From an uncultured Desulfobacter sp. (GTDB taxonomy: Bacteria; Desulfobacterota; Desulfobacteria; Desulfobacterales; Desulfobacteraceae): DNA of 64,000 bases. Of this stretch, positions 33,503-42,617 are shown one piece after another. Within the stretch, counting starts at the first letter, position 1; each line of letters begins with the position of its first letter. Where the stretch lies: contig NZ_OY762929.1 in assembly GCF_963666675.1 (NCBI RefSeq), positions 3,901,001 through 3,965,000 on the forward strand, read 5' to 3'. The position numbers and the translations under genes are program-made. The notes below the pieces were generated by a model that was not told the DNA's origin, made no database searches, and was given only the letters and a program-made list of their open reading frames with translations.

Positions 33503-35386
33503 ATGGGCATAAAACAAAATATTATCAGGCTGGCCGCAAAATCCACCGGTATCAACGAAGCGGATCTGGCATTTTTTTTTAACGAAGGCCGGGAACAGGC
33601 CTACCGCCCCAACGAATGGATATTCCATGAATCCACGCCCCGCGGATGGGCCGGCATCATCATGGAAGGAGAACTGGAACTGGTGCGCGGACTGCATGGC
33701 ACCTCCCGCAAGGTGGGGTCCATCACCAAAGGATACATGCTCAGTGAAAGTGCCTTTCTTGGAGACGCATCACACGTGAATGGTGCCTTTACCCGAAATG
33801 GAGTGAAGGTCTGGCAGGTATCACGGGAGAGAATTGATCGGCTCAGGGAAACCGATCCCGATGTATTTTACAGGATCGTCTCCCGGATTGCCGTAGGCAT
33901 CAACCGGCGCATGCGCGTACTTTCCGATCAGCTTTTTGAAAACAAAAAAACAGATCACCTGGCCGCAAACGGATTTCGCCTGGAATATGACTCTTTAGGC
34001 GCACGGGACGTTTCCAATGACGTATATTACGGCGTGCAGACCCAGCGCGCCATGGAAAATTTTGCCATTTCCGGCCAACATCTCAACAATTTTGAGCACA
34101 TGGTCGAAGCACTGGCCATGGTCAAAAAGGCGGCGGCCATTGCCAATCATGAACTGGGCCGGATTGATCAAACCAAAATGGAGGCCATCACCCGGGCCTG
34201 TGATGAAATTCTTTTTGGCAAACTGCACGACCAGTTCACCGTTGATATGTTCCAGGGGGGCGCCGGCACCTCCACCAATATGAACGCCAACGAGGTGATT
34301 GCCAATCGCGGCCTGGAGATCATGGGGCACAATAAAGGCGAGTACCAATTCCTGCACCCCAACGACCATGTGAACTGCTCCCAGTCCACCAATGACGCTT
34401 ACCCCACGGCAATAAAGCTGGCCGTGCTTTTGTCAAAAAAGAATCTGGTGCGGGCCATGGAAGAGCTGCGCAATTGCTTGGAGCATAAAGCTGAAGAATT
34501 TAAAGACGTGCTCAAGATGGGACGCACCGAAAACCAGGATGCCGTCCCCATGACCCTGGGACAGGAATTCAGCGCCTATGCAGTCATGATTGACAGCGCC
34601 ATCAATTCCATCATCCAGGCGGCTGAAGCATTTCGGGATGTGAACATGGGGGCGACAGCCATCGGCACCGGCATAAACAGTCCCCCGGGGTATGCCGACC
34701 TGGTTGTGGAGCGGCTCACGGAGGTCAGCGGGTTTCAGTTGAGAAGGGCCAAAAACCTGGTGGAGGCCACCCAGAATGCAGGTATCTTTGTTCACATGTC
34801 CGCCAACCTCAAACTTGCAGCGGTTCAGATTTCAAAAATATGTAATGACCTTCGCTGGCTCTCTTCGGGGCCGCGTTGCGGTCTGAATGAAATTAATCTG
34901 CCGCCCATGCAGCCCGGCTCTTCCATTATGCCGGGCAAGGTCAATCCGGTGATCCCGGAACTGATGAACCAGATCTGTTATCAGGTCATGGGATACGACA
35001 CGGTGGTCTCCATGGCGGCAGAATCCAGTGAACTGGAACTGTGCATGGCCGAACCGATCATTGCCTTTGATCTGCTGCACGGCATGATGATCCTTAAAAA
35101 CGGCTGCATCACACTGGTTGCAAGGTGCATCAGCGGCATTGAAGCCAACCGGGATGTGTGCCAAAGCTATGTCCAGACCAGCATCGGCCTGGTCACCGCC
35201 CTGGTGCCGTTAATCGGCTATGAACAGTCTGCGGCCATTGCAAAGGAAGCGCTCAAAACAGGCGGGAGCGTATATGATCTGGTGCTCAACAAAGGACTGC
35301 TGACCCGGGCGCAGCTTGATGAGATGCTGCGCCCGGAAAACATGACCGACCCCAGGGTGATCACTGGTCGAACAGACGCGTACTGA
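33503..35386 (+). CDS. aspA: Aspartate ammonia-lyase fused to CRP-like sensor domain
   Basis: The 627-residue protein carries about 150 extra residues before a complete aspartase (aspartate to fumarate plus ammonia). The aspartase part has QGGAGTSTNMNANEV, CSQSTNDAYPTAIK and GSSIMPGKVNPVIPE (near residue 471), the lyase superfamily signature. The extension has the jelly-roll pattern of a cyclic-nucleotide/CRP-type sensor (WIFHESTPRGWAGIIMEGEL), but the phosphate-binding arginine motif is absent (SESAFL and NGAFT at those positions), so the ligand may not be a cyclic nucleotide. Two FNR boxes precede the gene. Its end overlaps cysK by 26 bp. Confidence 0.93.
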   Translation: MGIKQNIIRLAAKSTGINEADLAFFFNEGREQAYRPNEWIFHESTPRGWAGIIMEGELELVRGLHGTSRKVGSITKGYMLSESAFLGDASHVNGAFTRNGVKVWQVSRERIDRLRETDPDVFYRIVSRIAVGINRRMRVLSDQLFENKKTDHLAANGFRLEYDSLGARDVSNDVYYGVQTQRAMENFAISGQHLNNFEHMVEALAMVKKAAAIANHELGRIDQTKMEAITRACDEILFGKLHDQFTVDMFQGGAGTSTNMNANEVIANRGLEIMGHNKGEYQFLHPNDHVNCSQSTNDAYPTAIKLAVLLSKKNLVRAMEELRNCLEHKAEEFKDVLKMGRTENQDAVPMTLGQEFSAYAVMIDSAINSIIQAAEAFRDVNMGATAIGTGINSPPGYADLVVERLTEVSGFQLRRAKNLVEATQNAGIFVHMSANLKLAAVQISKICNDLRWLSSGPRCGLNEINLPPMQPGSSIMPGKVNPVIPELMNQICYQVMGYDTVVSMAAESSELELCMAEPIIAFDLLHGMMILKNGCITLVARCISGIEANRDVCQSYVQTSIGLVTALVPLIGYEQSAAIAKEALKTGGSVYDLVLNKGLLTRAQLDEMLRPENMTDPRVITGRTDAY

Positions 35387-36278
35387 TATAGCGTTCGCCG
35401 GTATCACATGCGATGAAAACAATATGTTTCCCCGGATGTTCAAGTCCGGCCTGGAACGCTGCATGAAAATTGGCACCGGATGAGATCCCGCAAAGGATAG
35501 CACATGATTTGGCAAGGATTTTAGCCCCATTCAGAGCCTCTTCCCCCTTGACCGTGAAAATCCGGTCGACCAGATCCCGATTCAGGTTTGCCGGTACAAA
35601 GCCTGCGCCAATACCCTGGATCGGGTGGGGCCCGGGTTCTCCGCCGGAGAGCACCGGTGAATCCGCAGGTTCCACAGCAACGGAAATAAGCCCCGGTTTC
35701 TGGGCTTTGATATAGTCCGACACCCCGCTCAGGGTACCGCCGGTACCCACCCCTGCCACAAAGATATCAATTGCCCCCTGGGTCGCATCCCAGATTTCAG
35801 GACCGGTGGTGGCCTTGTGGGCAGCCGGGTTGGCAGGATTTGAAAACTGATCCGGCATAAAGGCATTGTCGTGGTCCGCAACCATCTCGGTTGCTTTGGC
35901 GACAGCACCCTTCATGCCAAGTTGGCCCGGGGTCAAAACCAATTGAGCGCCTAAGTGCCTCAGCAATTTCTGCCGCTCGATGCTCATGGTTTCGGGCATG
36001 GTCAAAACAAGCTTGAGTCCCTTTATGGCAGCCACAAAGGCCAGGGCAATGCCGGTATTGCCCGAGGTGGGCTCCACGATCAGAGTGTCCGGACCGATTT
36101 GTCCGTTTTTCATACCGGCCTCAATCATGGCAAGACCAATCCGGTCCTTCACACTGCTCAGTGGGTTAAAATACTCCAATTTTGCATAAAGATATGCCCC
36201 GCATTCCCGGGAGGGTTTCTCCAGGTAGACCAGGGGGGTATTACCGCAGGCCTGGGTGATATCATTCATTGACTTCAC
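35361..36278 (-). CDS. cysK: Cysteine synthase (O-acetylserine sulfhydrylase)
   Basis: The 305-residue PLP enzyme makes cysteine from O-acetylserine and sulfide. PLP lysine is in SSVKDRIG, the substrate loop is EPTSGNTGIALA and the phosphate-binding loop is GVGTGGTLSG. IQGIGAGFVP also fits CysK. It lies downstream of the acetyltransferase gene on the same strand, so substrate and product enzymes are paired. An alternative start is the ATG at 36269. Confidence 0.95.
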   Translation of the reverse strand: MKSMNDITQACGNTPLVYLEKPSRECGAYLYAKLEYFNPLSSVKDRIGLAMIEAGMKNGQIGPDTLIVEPTSGNTGIALAFVAAIKGLKLVLTMPETMSIERQKLLRHLGAQLVLTPGQLGMKGAVAKATEMVADHDNAFMPDQFSNPANPAAHKATTGPEIWDATQGAIDIFVAGVGTGGTLSGVSDYIKAQKPGLISVAVEPADSPVLSGGEPGPHPIQGIGAGFVPANLNRDLVDRIFTVKGEEALNGAKILAKSCAILCGISSGANFHAAFQAGLEHPGKHIVFIACDTGERYISTRLFDQ

Positions 36279-36307
36279 TTACCGTCTCCTTTTTTTGTTT
36301 TTTAATC

Positions 36308-36362
36308 ACGGCCATGGGCTGAACAGATGATACCAACACCCTGACGGTCTTCACAGCGAACG
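36308..36362. repeat. Probable copy C of repeat family 2
   Basis: ACGGCCATGGGCTGAACAGA followed by ATACCAACACC resembles copy E and unit B1 over about 35 bases. It lies between cysE-type and cysK genes. Confidence 0.45.
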
Positions 36363-36383
36363 TAAAAAAAAGCGCTCTTTGGT

Positions 36384-37343
36384 TCATTCAGACTTTTTTA
36401 TAATCAGGCGGGGCTCTTCCATAAATATTTTGGTATCAGGTGGAATGGAGCGTGTAAGCCAGACATTTCCGCCCACAACCGACCGTGCCCCGATGGTGGT
36501 ATCGCCGCCGAGCACAGTGGCCCCGGAGTAGATGATGACATCATCTTCAATGGTGGGATGCCGCTTTACCCAGCGCAGTTTTTCCCCAGCCCCCTTGGGC
36601 AGGGACAACGCACCGATGGTGACATTCTGGTAGATGCGCACATTGTCACCGATGACGGACGTTTCCCCGATGACAACACCCGTTCCGTGGTCAATGACAA
36701 ACCGCTCGCCAATGTCCGCACCCGGGTGAATATCAATGCCGGTCAAACTGTGGGCCAGTTCCGACATGATCCTGGGAAGCTGGGGGATCTTGAGCTGATG
36801 CAGGATTTTGGCGATCCGGTGAACCGTTATGGCATACAGACCCGGATAAGAAAAAATAATCTCATCGTGGCTTTTGGCCGCCGGATCTCCGTCATAGGCT
36901 GCCCTGACATCGGCAGCCAGTTTTTTTCGCAGCACCGGAATCTGTTCGATCACCGAAAAAGCAGCCTCATTGCCCCGGCGTTCACATTCCAGGCACGCTC
37001 TATCGTATCTCAGGCATTCATGGCGCAGTACATGGGTAACCTGTTTTGCAAGGATATCAAAAAGCCGTGTAATCTCCTGGCCCACATAGTAATTACGATT
37101 GACATTGTCCATCTTTTCACTTGAAAAATATCCAGGAAACAGGATGTTTCTGAATTTTTCAATCATATCCCTGACAGACGTGGAAAAATGAATGGGCTCA
37201 TGACCTATATGTGCAAAGCATTCAGGATCATCCAGTGTAGTGATAATTTGATCAATGACGCCCGGCAGGCTCTTTCTTTGAACGTTCCGGGTTTGCATGT
37301 CTACATAGTGGCACGTATCTTTATTCTTATCCGCCGGACTCAT
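36384..37343 (-). CDS. cysE: Serine O-acetyltransferase (EpsC/CysE type)
   Basis: The 319-residue enzyme makes O-acetylserine. It has a long helical N-terminus, GIDIHPGADIGERFVIDHGT at the start of the left-handed beta helix, the hexapeptide repeats and the catalytic histidine region HGTGVVIGET. Length fits EpsC-type enzymes of deltaproteobacteria. Its start overlaps the end of the regulator gene by 17 bp. Confidence 0.93.
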   Translation of the reverse strand: MSPADKNKDTCHYVDMQTRNVQRKSLPGVIDQIITTLDDPECFAHIGHEPIHFSTSVRDMIEKFRNILFPGYFSSEKMDNVNRNYYVGQEITRLFDILAKQVTHVLRHECLRYDRACLECERRGNEAAFSVIEQIPVLRKKLAADVRAAYDGDPAAKSHDEIIFSYPGLYAITVHRIAKILHQLKIPQLPRIMSELAHSLTGIDIHPGADIGERFVIDHGTGVVIGETSVIGDNVRIYQNVTIGALSLPKGAGEKLRWVKRHPTIEDDVIIYSGATVLGGDTTIGARSVVGGNVWLTRSIPPDTKIFMEEPRLIIKKSE

Positions 37344-37740
37344 TTTTCTTCACGCCCTGTATATTATCAAACATCCGTATAAATACATCACAGCTTCGAC
37401 ACTCGGCCATTTTCTTCTCCCAGGAGTCATGGATTTTGCCCCCGCACCGGGTACCGTTGACAAACCAGCACATATCTCCGGACTGAAATTCATAGGCCGG
37501 ACAACGGCTCATCTGATCTTTGGGGCACTTCAAAAGATCCCAGCACTTTTTTTTCTTGCCGGTTGGCTCCAGGGCACGGGAGATCAAAAAGTAGACCTGC
37601 CGCTCCACATGGCCGGGAATCTTTCGCCACCCCTGTTCATAGCTGTGTATTGCTTTAACGGATACCCCCAAAAGCTGGGCCATCTCCTTTTGGGTACGGT
37701 CCAGACGGGATCTGAGTATTTTGAATTCATTGCTGAGCAT
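37327..37740 (-). CDS. HTH regulator with C-terminal two-CW domain
   Basis: The 137-residue protein has an XRE-like helix-turn-helix (residues 6-42; RTQKEMAQLLGVSVKAIHSY) and a cysteine-rich tail (Cys66, 72, 80, 91, 99, 114, 117). Two CW pairs at 66-67 and 91-92, with KCPKDQMSRCPAY between them, match the two-CW domain. The tail may bind metal or a thiol/Fe-S centre. It heads the cysteine-synthesis operon, so it may respond to sulfide or cysteine; that is inference. The ATG at 37740 is preceded by GGAAAG. Confidence 0.85.
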   Translation of the reverse strand: MLSNEFKILRSRLDRTQKEMAQLLGVSVKAIHSYEQGWRKIPGHVERQVYFLISRALEPTGKKKKCWDLLKCPKDQMSRCPAYEFQSGDMCWFVNGTRCGGKIHDSWEKKMAECRSCDVFIRMFDNIQGVKKNESGG

Positions 37741-37836
37741 CGGTTCTTTCCATAAAATATTTCTACGTTTCAAATAAAGTATGCCACAATGTAGTAACTG
37801 TCAAATATTCAAAACCCGCCTTTGGAATTGCGGAGG

Positions 37837-38835
37837 CTAGTCCTGCAGGTTGACAATGGTTCGCCCTTTGCTGCCGCGCGAGAGCATTTTGTCGATCCGC
37901 CGGTCCAGTTCATCAAGGGTAACCTCTTCCACCACCGTTTCCATCTGGGTAATCTGCCACTCCCCTGAAAGCTTGTTCCAGGCCGCCTGCCGAACCGCCA
38001 TGGGGCAATTCTGGGAATCAATTCCCACGAGGGTCACACCACGAAGAATAAAGGGGTACACATTGATGGGCAGATCCGGAGATGCAACATTGCCGCAGGT
38101 GGTGACCACGCCGTTGGCTTTCATGGATTTGATGGTCGTGGCCAGGAGATCCCCCCCGACAGCATCAACGCCGCCTGCCCAGTTTGCGGCAAGCATTGGC
38201 CGGCCGCTGGTATCCACGGCATCTTCAATAGAGATGATGCGCTGGGCACCAATGGATTTAAGATAATCGGACTGATCGGTGGTACCGTTAACGGCAGCCA
38301 CGGTATACCCCTGTTTGGCCAGGATCGATACGGCAATACCGCCGACCCCGCCCGTCGCCCCGGATACCAGGATGTCACCGTGCTCGGGCAGCACCCCATG
38401 GTTAACCAGCTGCAGTATGGACAAGGCGGCTGTAAACCCGGCCGTACCGTAGCACATGGCCTGCCGCAGGGTCAGACCCTCGGGCAGGGGGACCACCCAT
38501 CCGGCCGGAACACGGATATATTGGCCGAACCCGCCGGCCATGTTCATCCCGAGATCATAACTGGTGACGATGACCTCATCCCCGATTTGAAAAGCGGAAT
38601 CCGTACTTTGTTCGACCACGCCTGCGGCATCAATACCGGGGGTATGGGGATATTTTCTGGTAACGCCTCTGTTTCCGCTGGCAGACAATGCATCTTTATA
38701 GTTCAGTGAGGAATAATGCACCCTAACCAGCACATCGCCTTGGGGCAAATCCGTTATCTGCCGCTCAACGATTTCACGTCGAATTTTTTTTTCCCCGACT
38801 TCCGATACCACCATGGCCTTAAATGAGTTTTCCAT
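37837..38835 (-). CDS. AcuI/YhdH-family NADPH-dependent oxidoreductase
   Basis: A 332-residue medium-chain dehydrogenase/reductase without the structural zinc motif. HYSSLNYKDALSASG, PHTPGIDAAGVV and the Rossmann VSGATGGVGGIAVSILAKQG are characteristic of YhdH/AcuI, which reduces acrylyl-CoA or similar enones. GAGAT precedes the ATG. It lies 43 bp downstream of a TetR gene on the same strand. Confidence 0.9.
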   Translation of the reverse strand: MENSFKAMVVSEVGEKKIRREIVERQITDLPQGDVLVRVHYSSLNYKDALSASGNRGVTRKYPHTPGIDAAGVVEQSTDSAFQIGDEVIVTSYDLGMNMAGGFGQYIRVPAGWVVPLPEGLTLRQAMCYGTAGFTAALSILQLVNHGVLPEHGDILVSGATGGVGGIAVSILAKQGYTVAAVNGTTDQSDYLKSIGAQRIISIEDAVDTSGRPMLAANWAGGVDAVGGDLLATTIKSMKANGVVTTCGNVASPDLPINVYPFILRGVTLVGIDSQNCPMAVRQAAWNKLSGEWQITQMETVVEEVTLDELDRRIDKMLSRGSKGRTIVNLQD

Positions 38836-38878
38836 CGTTATAAATCTCCTTTAATAGTAACATTGCCCATGGGGACAT

Positions 38879-39466
38879 TTATGATATGCATAGACTATCA
38901 ATATATGCGGTAAGCGCCCCCATGGCCTGATTCAAATTTGTTGTGGACTTATTGGCCGTATACATGACACAGGCGCCCAACAGTCCGGAAAATACCATTT
39001 CAACCACCCCATCAATATCTACGCTTTCCTTGAGCATTCCGGCCAACCGTTCCTGTTCAAAAAGCCTTTTAAGCATGGATTTAAACCGATCAAAACCGTC
39101 ACTGACCTCGGCGGCCAGATGAGGGCACTGGTCGCTGAGCTCCACGGTTAAATTGATGAAAATGCATCCGCCGGGAAACGTCGAGCTGTCAGCCAGGTAA
39201 TGATCTTTATAGTTCATCAGAATATGTTTAATTTTATCCACAGGCCGATCAATGGTTTCCAGACCTGCCAGATTGCGGTCCCGCCAGATTTTACGGGCCT
39301 CATAAAGCACCTCTAAAAACAATTGCTCTTTATTTTTAAAATGATTGTAAAGCCCGCCCTTGGATGTGCCCACAGCACGTATAATATCTGCTGTTGATGT
39401 GGCCATAAACCCTTTGGTTGAAAATTGACGTAATGCTTCTGTTATAATTTTGTCCTTAAGCTTCAT
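38879..39466 (-). CDS. TetR-family transcriptional regulator
   Basis: The 195-residue repressor has an N-terminal HTH (residues 5-50; GFMATSTADIIRAVGTSKGGLYNHFKNKE split across helices 2-4) and a ligand-binding helical domain. It is co-directional with the AcuI-like gene, and a palindrome lies in its 5' flank, so it probably represses both. The ligand is unknown; an electrophile is a plausible guess from the oxidoreductase. Confidence 0.92.
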   Translation of the reverse strand: MKLKDKIITEALRQFSTKGFMATSTADIIRAVGTSKGGLYNHFKNKEQLFLEVLYEARKIWRDRNLAGLETIDRPVDKIKHILMNYKDHYLADSSTFPGGCIFINLTVELSDQCPHLAAEVSDGFDRFKSMLKRLFEQERLAGMLKESVDIDGVVEMVFSGLLGACVMYTANKSTTNLNQAMGALTAYIDSLCIS

Positions 39467-39494
39467 TTTATTTCCTCAACAAAGATATTAAGGG

Positions 39495-39508
39495 AGACCG
39501 GTCGGTCT
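39495..39508. promoter_or_regulatory. Palindromic operator for the TetR regulator
   Basis: AGACCGGTCGGTCT: six-base arms AGACCG and CGGTCT around GT, 29 bases upstream of the TetR start codon. The arms resemble known TetR-family operators. Confidence 0.7.
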
Positions 39509-39747
39509 TATTTGGGTATAATAGACATATCCCCTTTAATTTTCAAGGAAAATTTATATATTCCCACAACATCCGTGCCTGATTTCCCATACCGGTCCGG
39601 GGCCGGCATTGCTGAATAAAACAGACGGTGGATTTGGGACAAGTGGTTGGCTTGACAAACAGGTAAGGACAGATTACTCGTATGTTCACAAGGCATGGCG
39701 TGTCAACGCATGGCAACATTTTAAAATAAAAAAGGCTGTACCGCAGA

Positions 39748-40518
39748 ATGCCAAAGCGTATTAATACCCCGAATTATCCGATAAAAAATTTCAAAATTAT
39801 AGTGGCCTACGACGGCACCCATTTTTTCGGGTGGCAGCGCCAGGTGGATAAACCCACGATCCAGGGTGAACTTGAACGCATACTATCCATCATGTTAAAC
39901 CAGGAGATCAAAATTCATGGTTCAGGACGTACGGATGCAGGCGTTCATGCCCGGGCCCAGGTGGCCCATTTCCATGCAAAGACCCGCCTTGCCCCCGACA
40001 CCATTCAAAAAGGGGTAAACAGTCTTGCATCCGTCCCCATTGTAATCCACGACTGCATCTATGCAGATTCCGATTTCCATGCCCAGTACCACGCCCTATC
40101 CAAAGAGTACCGCTATTACATACTCAACAGGGAAATCCCCACGGCCATTGGCCGGGATTATCTATGGCATGTAAAACCGGTTTTGGATATTGACGTGATG
40201 AATCAATGCTGCACCCACCTTATGGGGGAGCATGATTTTAAAGCCTTTGAAAATACGGGCAGTCCAAGATCTTCCACCGTAAGAACCATACTCCGGGCAA
40301 GCTGGACAAAACAGCCTGACGATCGGCTGGAATTTCGTATCTGTGCCACTGGGTTTTTAAAAAATATGGTCAGAAATATTGTGGGGACACTGAAAGATGC
40401 CGGTACCGGTAGAATTACCCCGGAAATGTTCAATGAAATACTATGCGCGTGTGAACGCCCCCTTGCCGGGGCCACTGCGCCTGCCAAGGGACTGTTTTTG
40501 CATCAGGTGAATTATTAG
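39748..40518 (+). CDS. truA: tRNA pseudouridine synthase A
   Basis: The 256-residue enzyme forms pseudouridines at tRNA positions 38-40. The catalytic Asp is in GSGRTDAGVHA, and the YDGTHFFGWQRQ, FHAQYHALSKEYRYYI and KNMVRNIVGTL segments are standard TruA motifs. A family 1 repeat separates it from the convergent CLC gene. Confidence 0.95.
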   Translation: MPKRINTPNYPIKNFKIIVAYDGTHFFGWQRQVDKPTIQGELERILSIMLNQEIKIHGSGRTDAGVHARAQVAHFHAKTRLAPDTIQKGVNSLASVPIVIHDCIYADSDFHAQYHALSKEYRYYILNREIPTAIGRDYLWHVKPVLDIDVMNQCCTHLMGEHDFKAFENTGSPRSSTVRTILRASWTKQPDDRLEFRICATGFLKNMVRNIVGTLKDAGTGRITPEMFNEILCACERPLAGATAPAKGLFLHQVNY

Positions 40519-40541
40519 CCCCCCAGGGTGAACCGGTGTTT

Positions 40542-40661
40542 GTTTGGCGTAAACGTCACCCCTATGCAAGGCGCAACAAAATTACAACCGGAGCATACTA
40601 AAGAATGTGAGGATTGTAATTTTTTTTGCAACGCCGCAGATGGGTGACGTTTACGCCAAAC
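40542..40661. repeat. Palindromic repeat family 1, diverged copy 2 (120 bp)
   Basis: Perfect 20-bp outer arms: GTTTGGCGTAAACGTCACCC (40542-40561) and its complement (40642-40661). Inner arms are AAAATTACAA and TTGTAATTTT. The core keeps CAAGGCGC, GGAGCATACT, GAATGTG and GCAACGC as in copy 1, but arm sequences are unrelated, so pairing is conserved and not sequence. It ends inside the clcA stop codon. Confidence 0.75.
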
Positions 40662-42445
40662 TACCCTTCGGATTCCCGGATACTGGTGATATGAAGGTTA
40701 TAATACGCAATAATATCTCGACGGTAGATCATGCCGATAAACTGCCTCGGATTCTCTCCATCGACCACGGGAAGGGCATCAATATTCTTCTTCGTAAGCT
40801 TAAGCAGGACTGTGTTCAAATCTTCGGACAGGGTGGTCGTGATCATACTGGACACCATAATATCCTTCATGACCACCAATTGCCCAAGATCGGTGGAAAA
40901 AAGAACTTCCCGGACATCTGTGGATGAAAAAATGCCGCACAATTCCCCCTGGTCGTTCATCACGGGAAAATATCTTTGCTTGGTGGTTTGAAAGATCTGC
41001 TTAAACTGACTAAAGGACATGTCCTGATTCAGGCATCTCACTTCCTTGATCAAATTTTTCAATTTTTCCACTTTTATGGTTTGAAGAATATCTATCATGA
41101 ATTCCCCGGCATGAACCGGGGAATCAACACGCGATTTTACCTGATTTTCGTAAATTGACCATTTTGTTGACAAAAGATAACACACCGAACAAACCAGAAG
41201 GCTTGGCAGCAGAAGATGATAGGAGTTGGTCATCTCACTGACAAAAATAATGGTGGAGATGGGGGTGTTGGAGACTGCCGTGAAAAAGCCTGCCATACCA
41301 ACAATTACAAAGGCGCCGGGCTGGGCGACAACCGTGGGCATCAGCATATGAAAAAACTGGCCGACCGCCCCGCCCATGGCGCCGCCGATGACAACCGAAG
41401 GTCCGAATACACCACCGGAGCCGCCCGACCCGATGGAAAAAGAGGTGGTAAAAATTTTACCCAGGGCAAGACCCAGAAGTACGGGGATGGCCAACTGATT
41501 AAAAATCGCCTGCTGGGCCATGCCGTATCCAAAGGCCAGGGTATAGGGCATAAAAAACCCGATCACACCGGTGATAAGCCCGCCAAGGGCAGGCTTGATG
41601 TGATTTGGGATATTTAACTTTCGAAACAGATTCGTCGTCCCGTAAAAGACCTTAACATATAATACACCCGTGAGGACGAGAACCACGGCAAGCCCAAGAT
41701 AGGGACCTAACAGCAATGGATTTTCAAATTTAAATGCCGGAGAATCAAAAAGCGATCCCCATCCGAAAAACAGACAAAAGGTGCAATAGGCCACCACGGA
41801 GGAGATGCCTGCCGGAATAATGACCGAGGACTCAAATTCAGGATCGCGGTATAGGACCTCTGCGGCAAAGAGTGCGCCGGCAAGAGGTGCCCTGAAGATA
41901 CTGCCCACCCCGGCGCCAATGCCGGCGGCCATCATAATGCACCGCTCCCGCTCGGACAGGTTGAACCGGGTCGCCAGAAAAGAACCAAAGCCCCCCCCGA
42001 TCTGGGCGATGGGGCCTTCCCTGCCCCCTGAGCCGCCGGTGGTCAGCGTGATGGTGGAAGCAATGGTTTTAATGATTGGAATGCGTGACCTGATTATGCC
42101 GCCCTTATGGTGAAAGGCCTCTATGGCGGCATCCGTACCGTGGCCCTCGGCCTCCGGGGCGAAGGTGTAAACAAGCCAGCCGGAAACAAGACCGCCCAAT
42201 GCAGGTAAAATCAATAATATCCATTTATTGAGCGGTGTATCGGTGTGGGGAAGCAACAGATGTTCCCCCGCAGGTCCATTGGGCCTGTATCCGGCCATCA
42301 TATCCAGAAAGTAATGCATGCCAAGACCGCACAGGTAATGAAACAGAACCGCACCAAGGCCGGACATGACGCCTATCAGAACAAAATAGAACACCCATTT
42401 GCCGGCATATTTGAGATCAACATTACTTTTTGCGCTTAATTTCAT
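40661..42445 (-). CDS. clcA: CLC-family chloride channel/transporter with CBS domains
   Basis: The 594-residue protein has a CLC membrane core (about 20-450) and two C-terminal CBS domains. The gating glutamate is in GGREGPIAQIG near residue 142, and a second filter segment is GSGGSGGVFGPS. The position of the internal proton glutamate of E. coli ClcA (FIIEEM) reads FAAEVL near residue 196, with Val in place of Glu203, as in CLC channels. A TTG at 42490 is in frame, but the ATG at 42445 is likelier. Confidence 0.9.
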   Translation of the reverse strand: MKLSAKSNVDLKYAGKWVFYFVLIGVMSGLGAVLFHYLCGLGMHYFLDMMAGYRPNGPAGEHLLLPHTDTPLNKWILLILPALGGLVSGWLVYTFAPEAEGHGTDAAIEAFHHKGGIIRSRIPIIKTIASTITLTTGGSGGREGPIAQIGGGFGSFLATRFNLSERERCIMMAAGIGAGVGSIFRAPLAGALFAAEVLYRDPEFESSVIIPAGISSVVAYCTFCLFFGWGSLFDSPAFKFENPLLLGPYLGLAVVLVLTGVLYVKVFYGTTNLFRKLNIPNHIKPALGGLITGVIGFFMPYTLAFGYGMAQQAIFNQLAIPVLLGLALGKIFTTSFSIGSGGSGGVFGPSVVIGGAMGGAVGQFFHMLMPTVVAQPGAFVIVGMAGFFTAVSNTPISTIIFVSEMTNSYHLLLPSLLVCSVCYLLSTKWSIYENQVKSRVDSPVHAGEFMIDILQTIKVEKLKNLIKEVRCLNQDMSFSQFKQIFQTTKQRYFPVMNDQGELCGIFSSTDVREVLFSTDLGQLVVMKDIMVSSMITTTLSEDLNTVLLKLTKKNIDALPVVDGENPRQFIGMIYRRDIIAYYNLHITSIRESEG

Positions 42446-42617
42446 TTTGTGCCCTGCATCAGTTGTCCCGGCAGAATCATCGTTTGCCAAAAATTTGGGT
42501 CAACGAGATCTTTGACCGCCGGGATCACACAGATAATTTAAACGTCCGGTTCAGGTTAAGACCAACATGTCCTCCATCTATATTTAATCTGACTTGTCGT
42601 CATATCCAATAAAAAAA

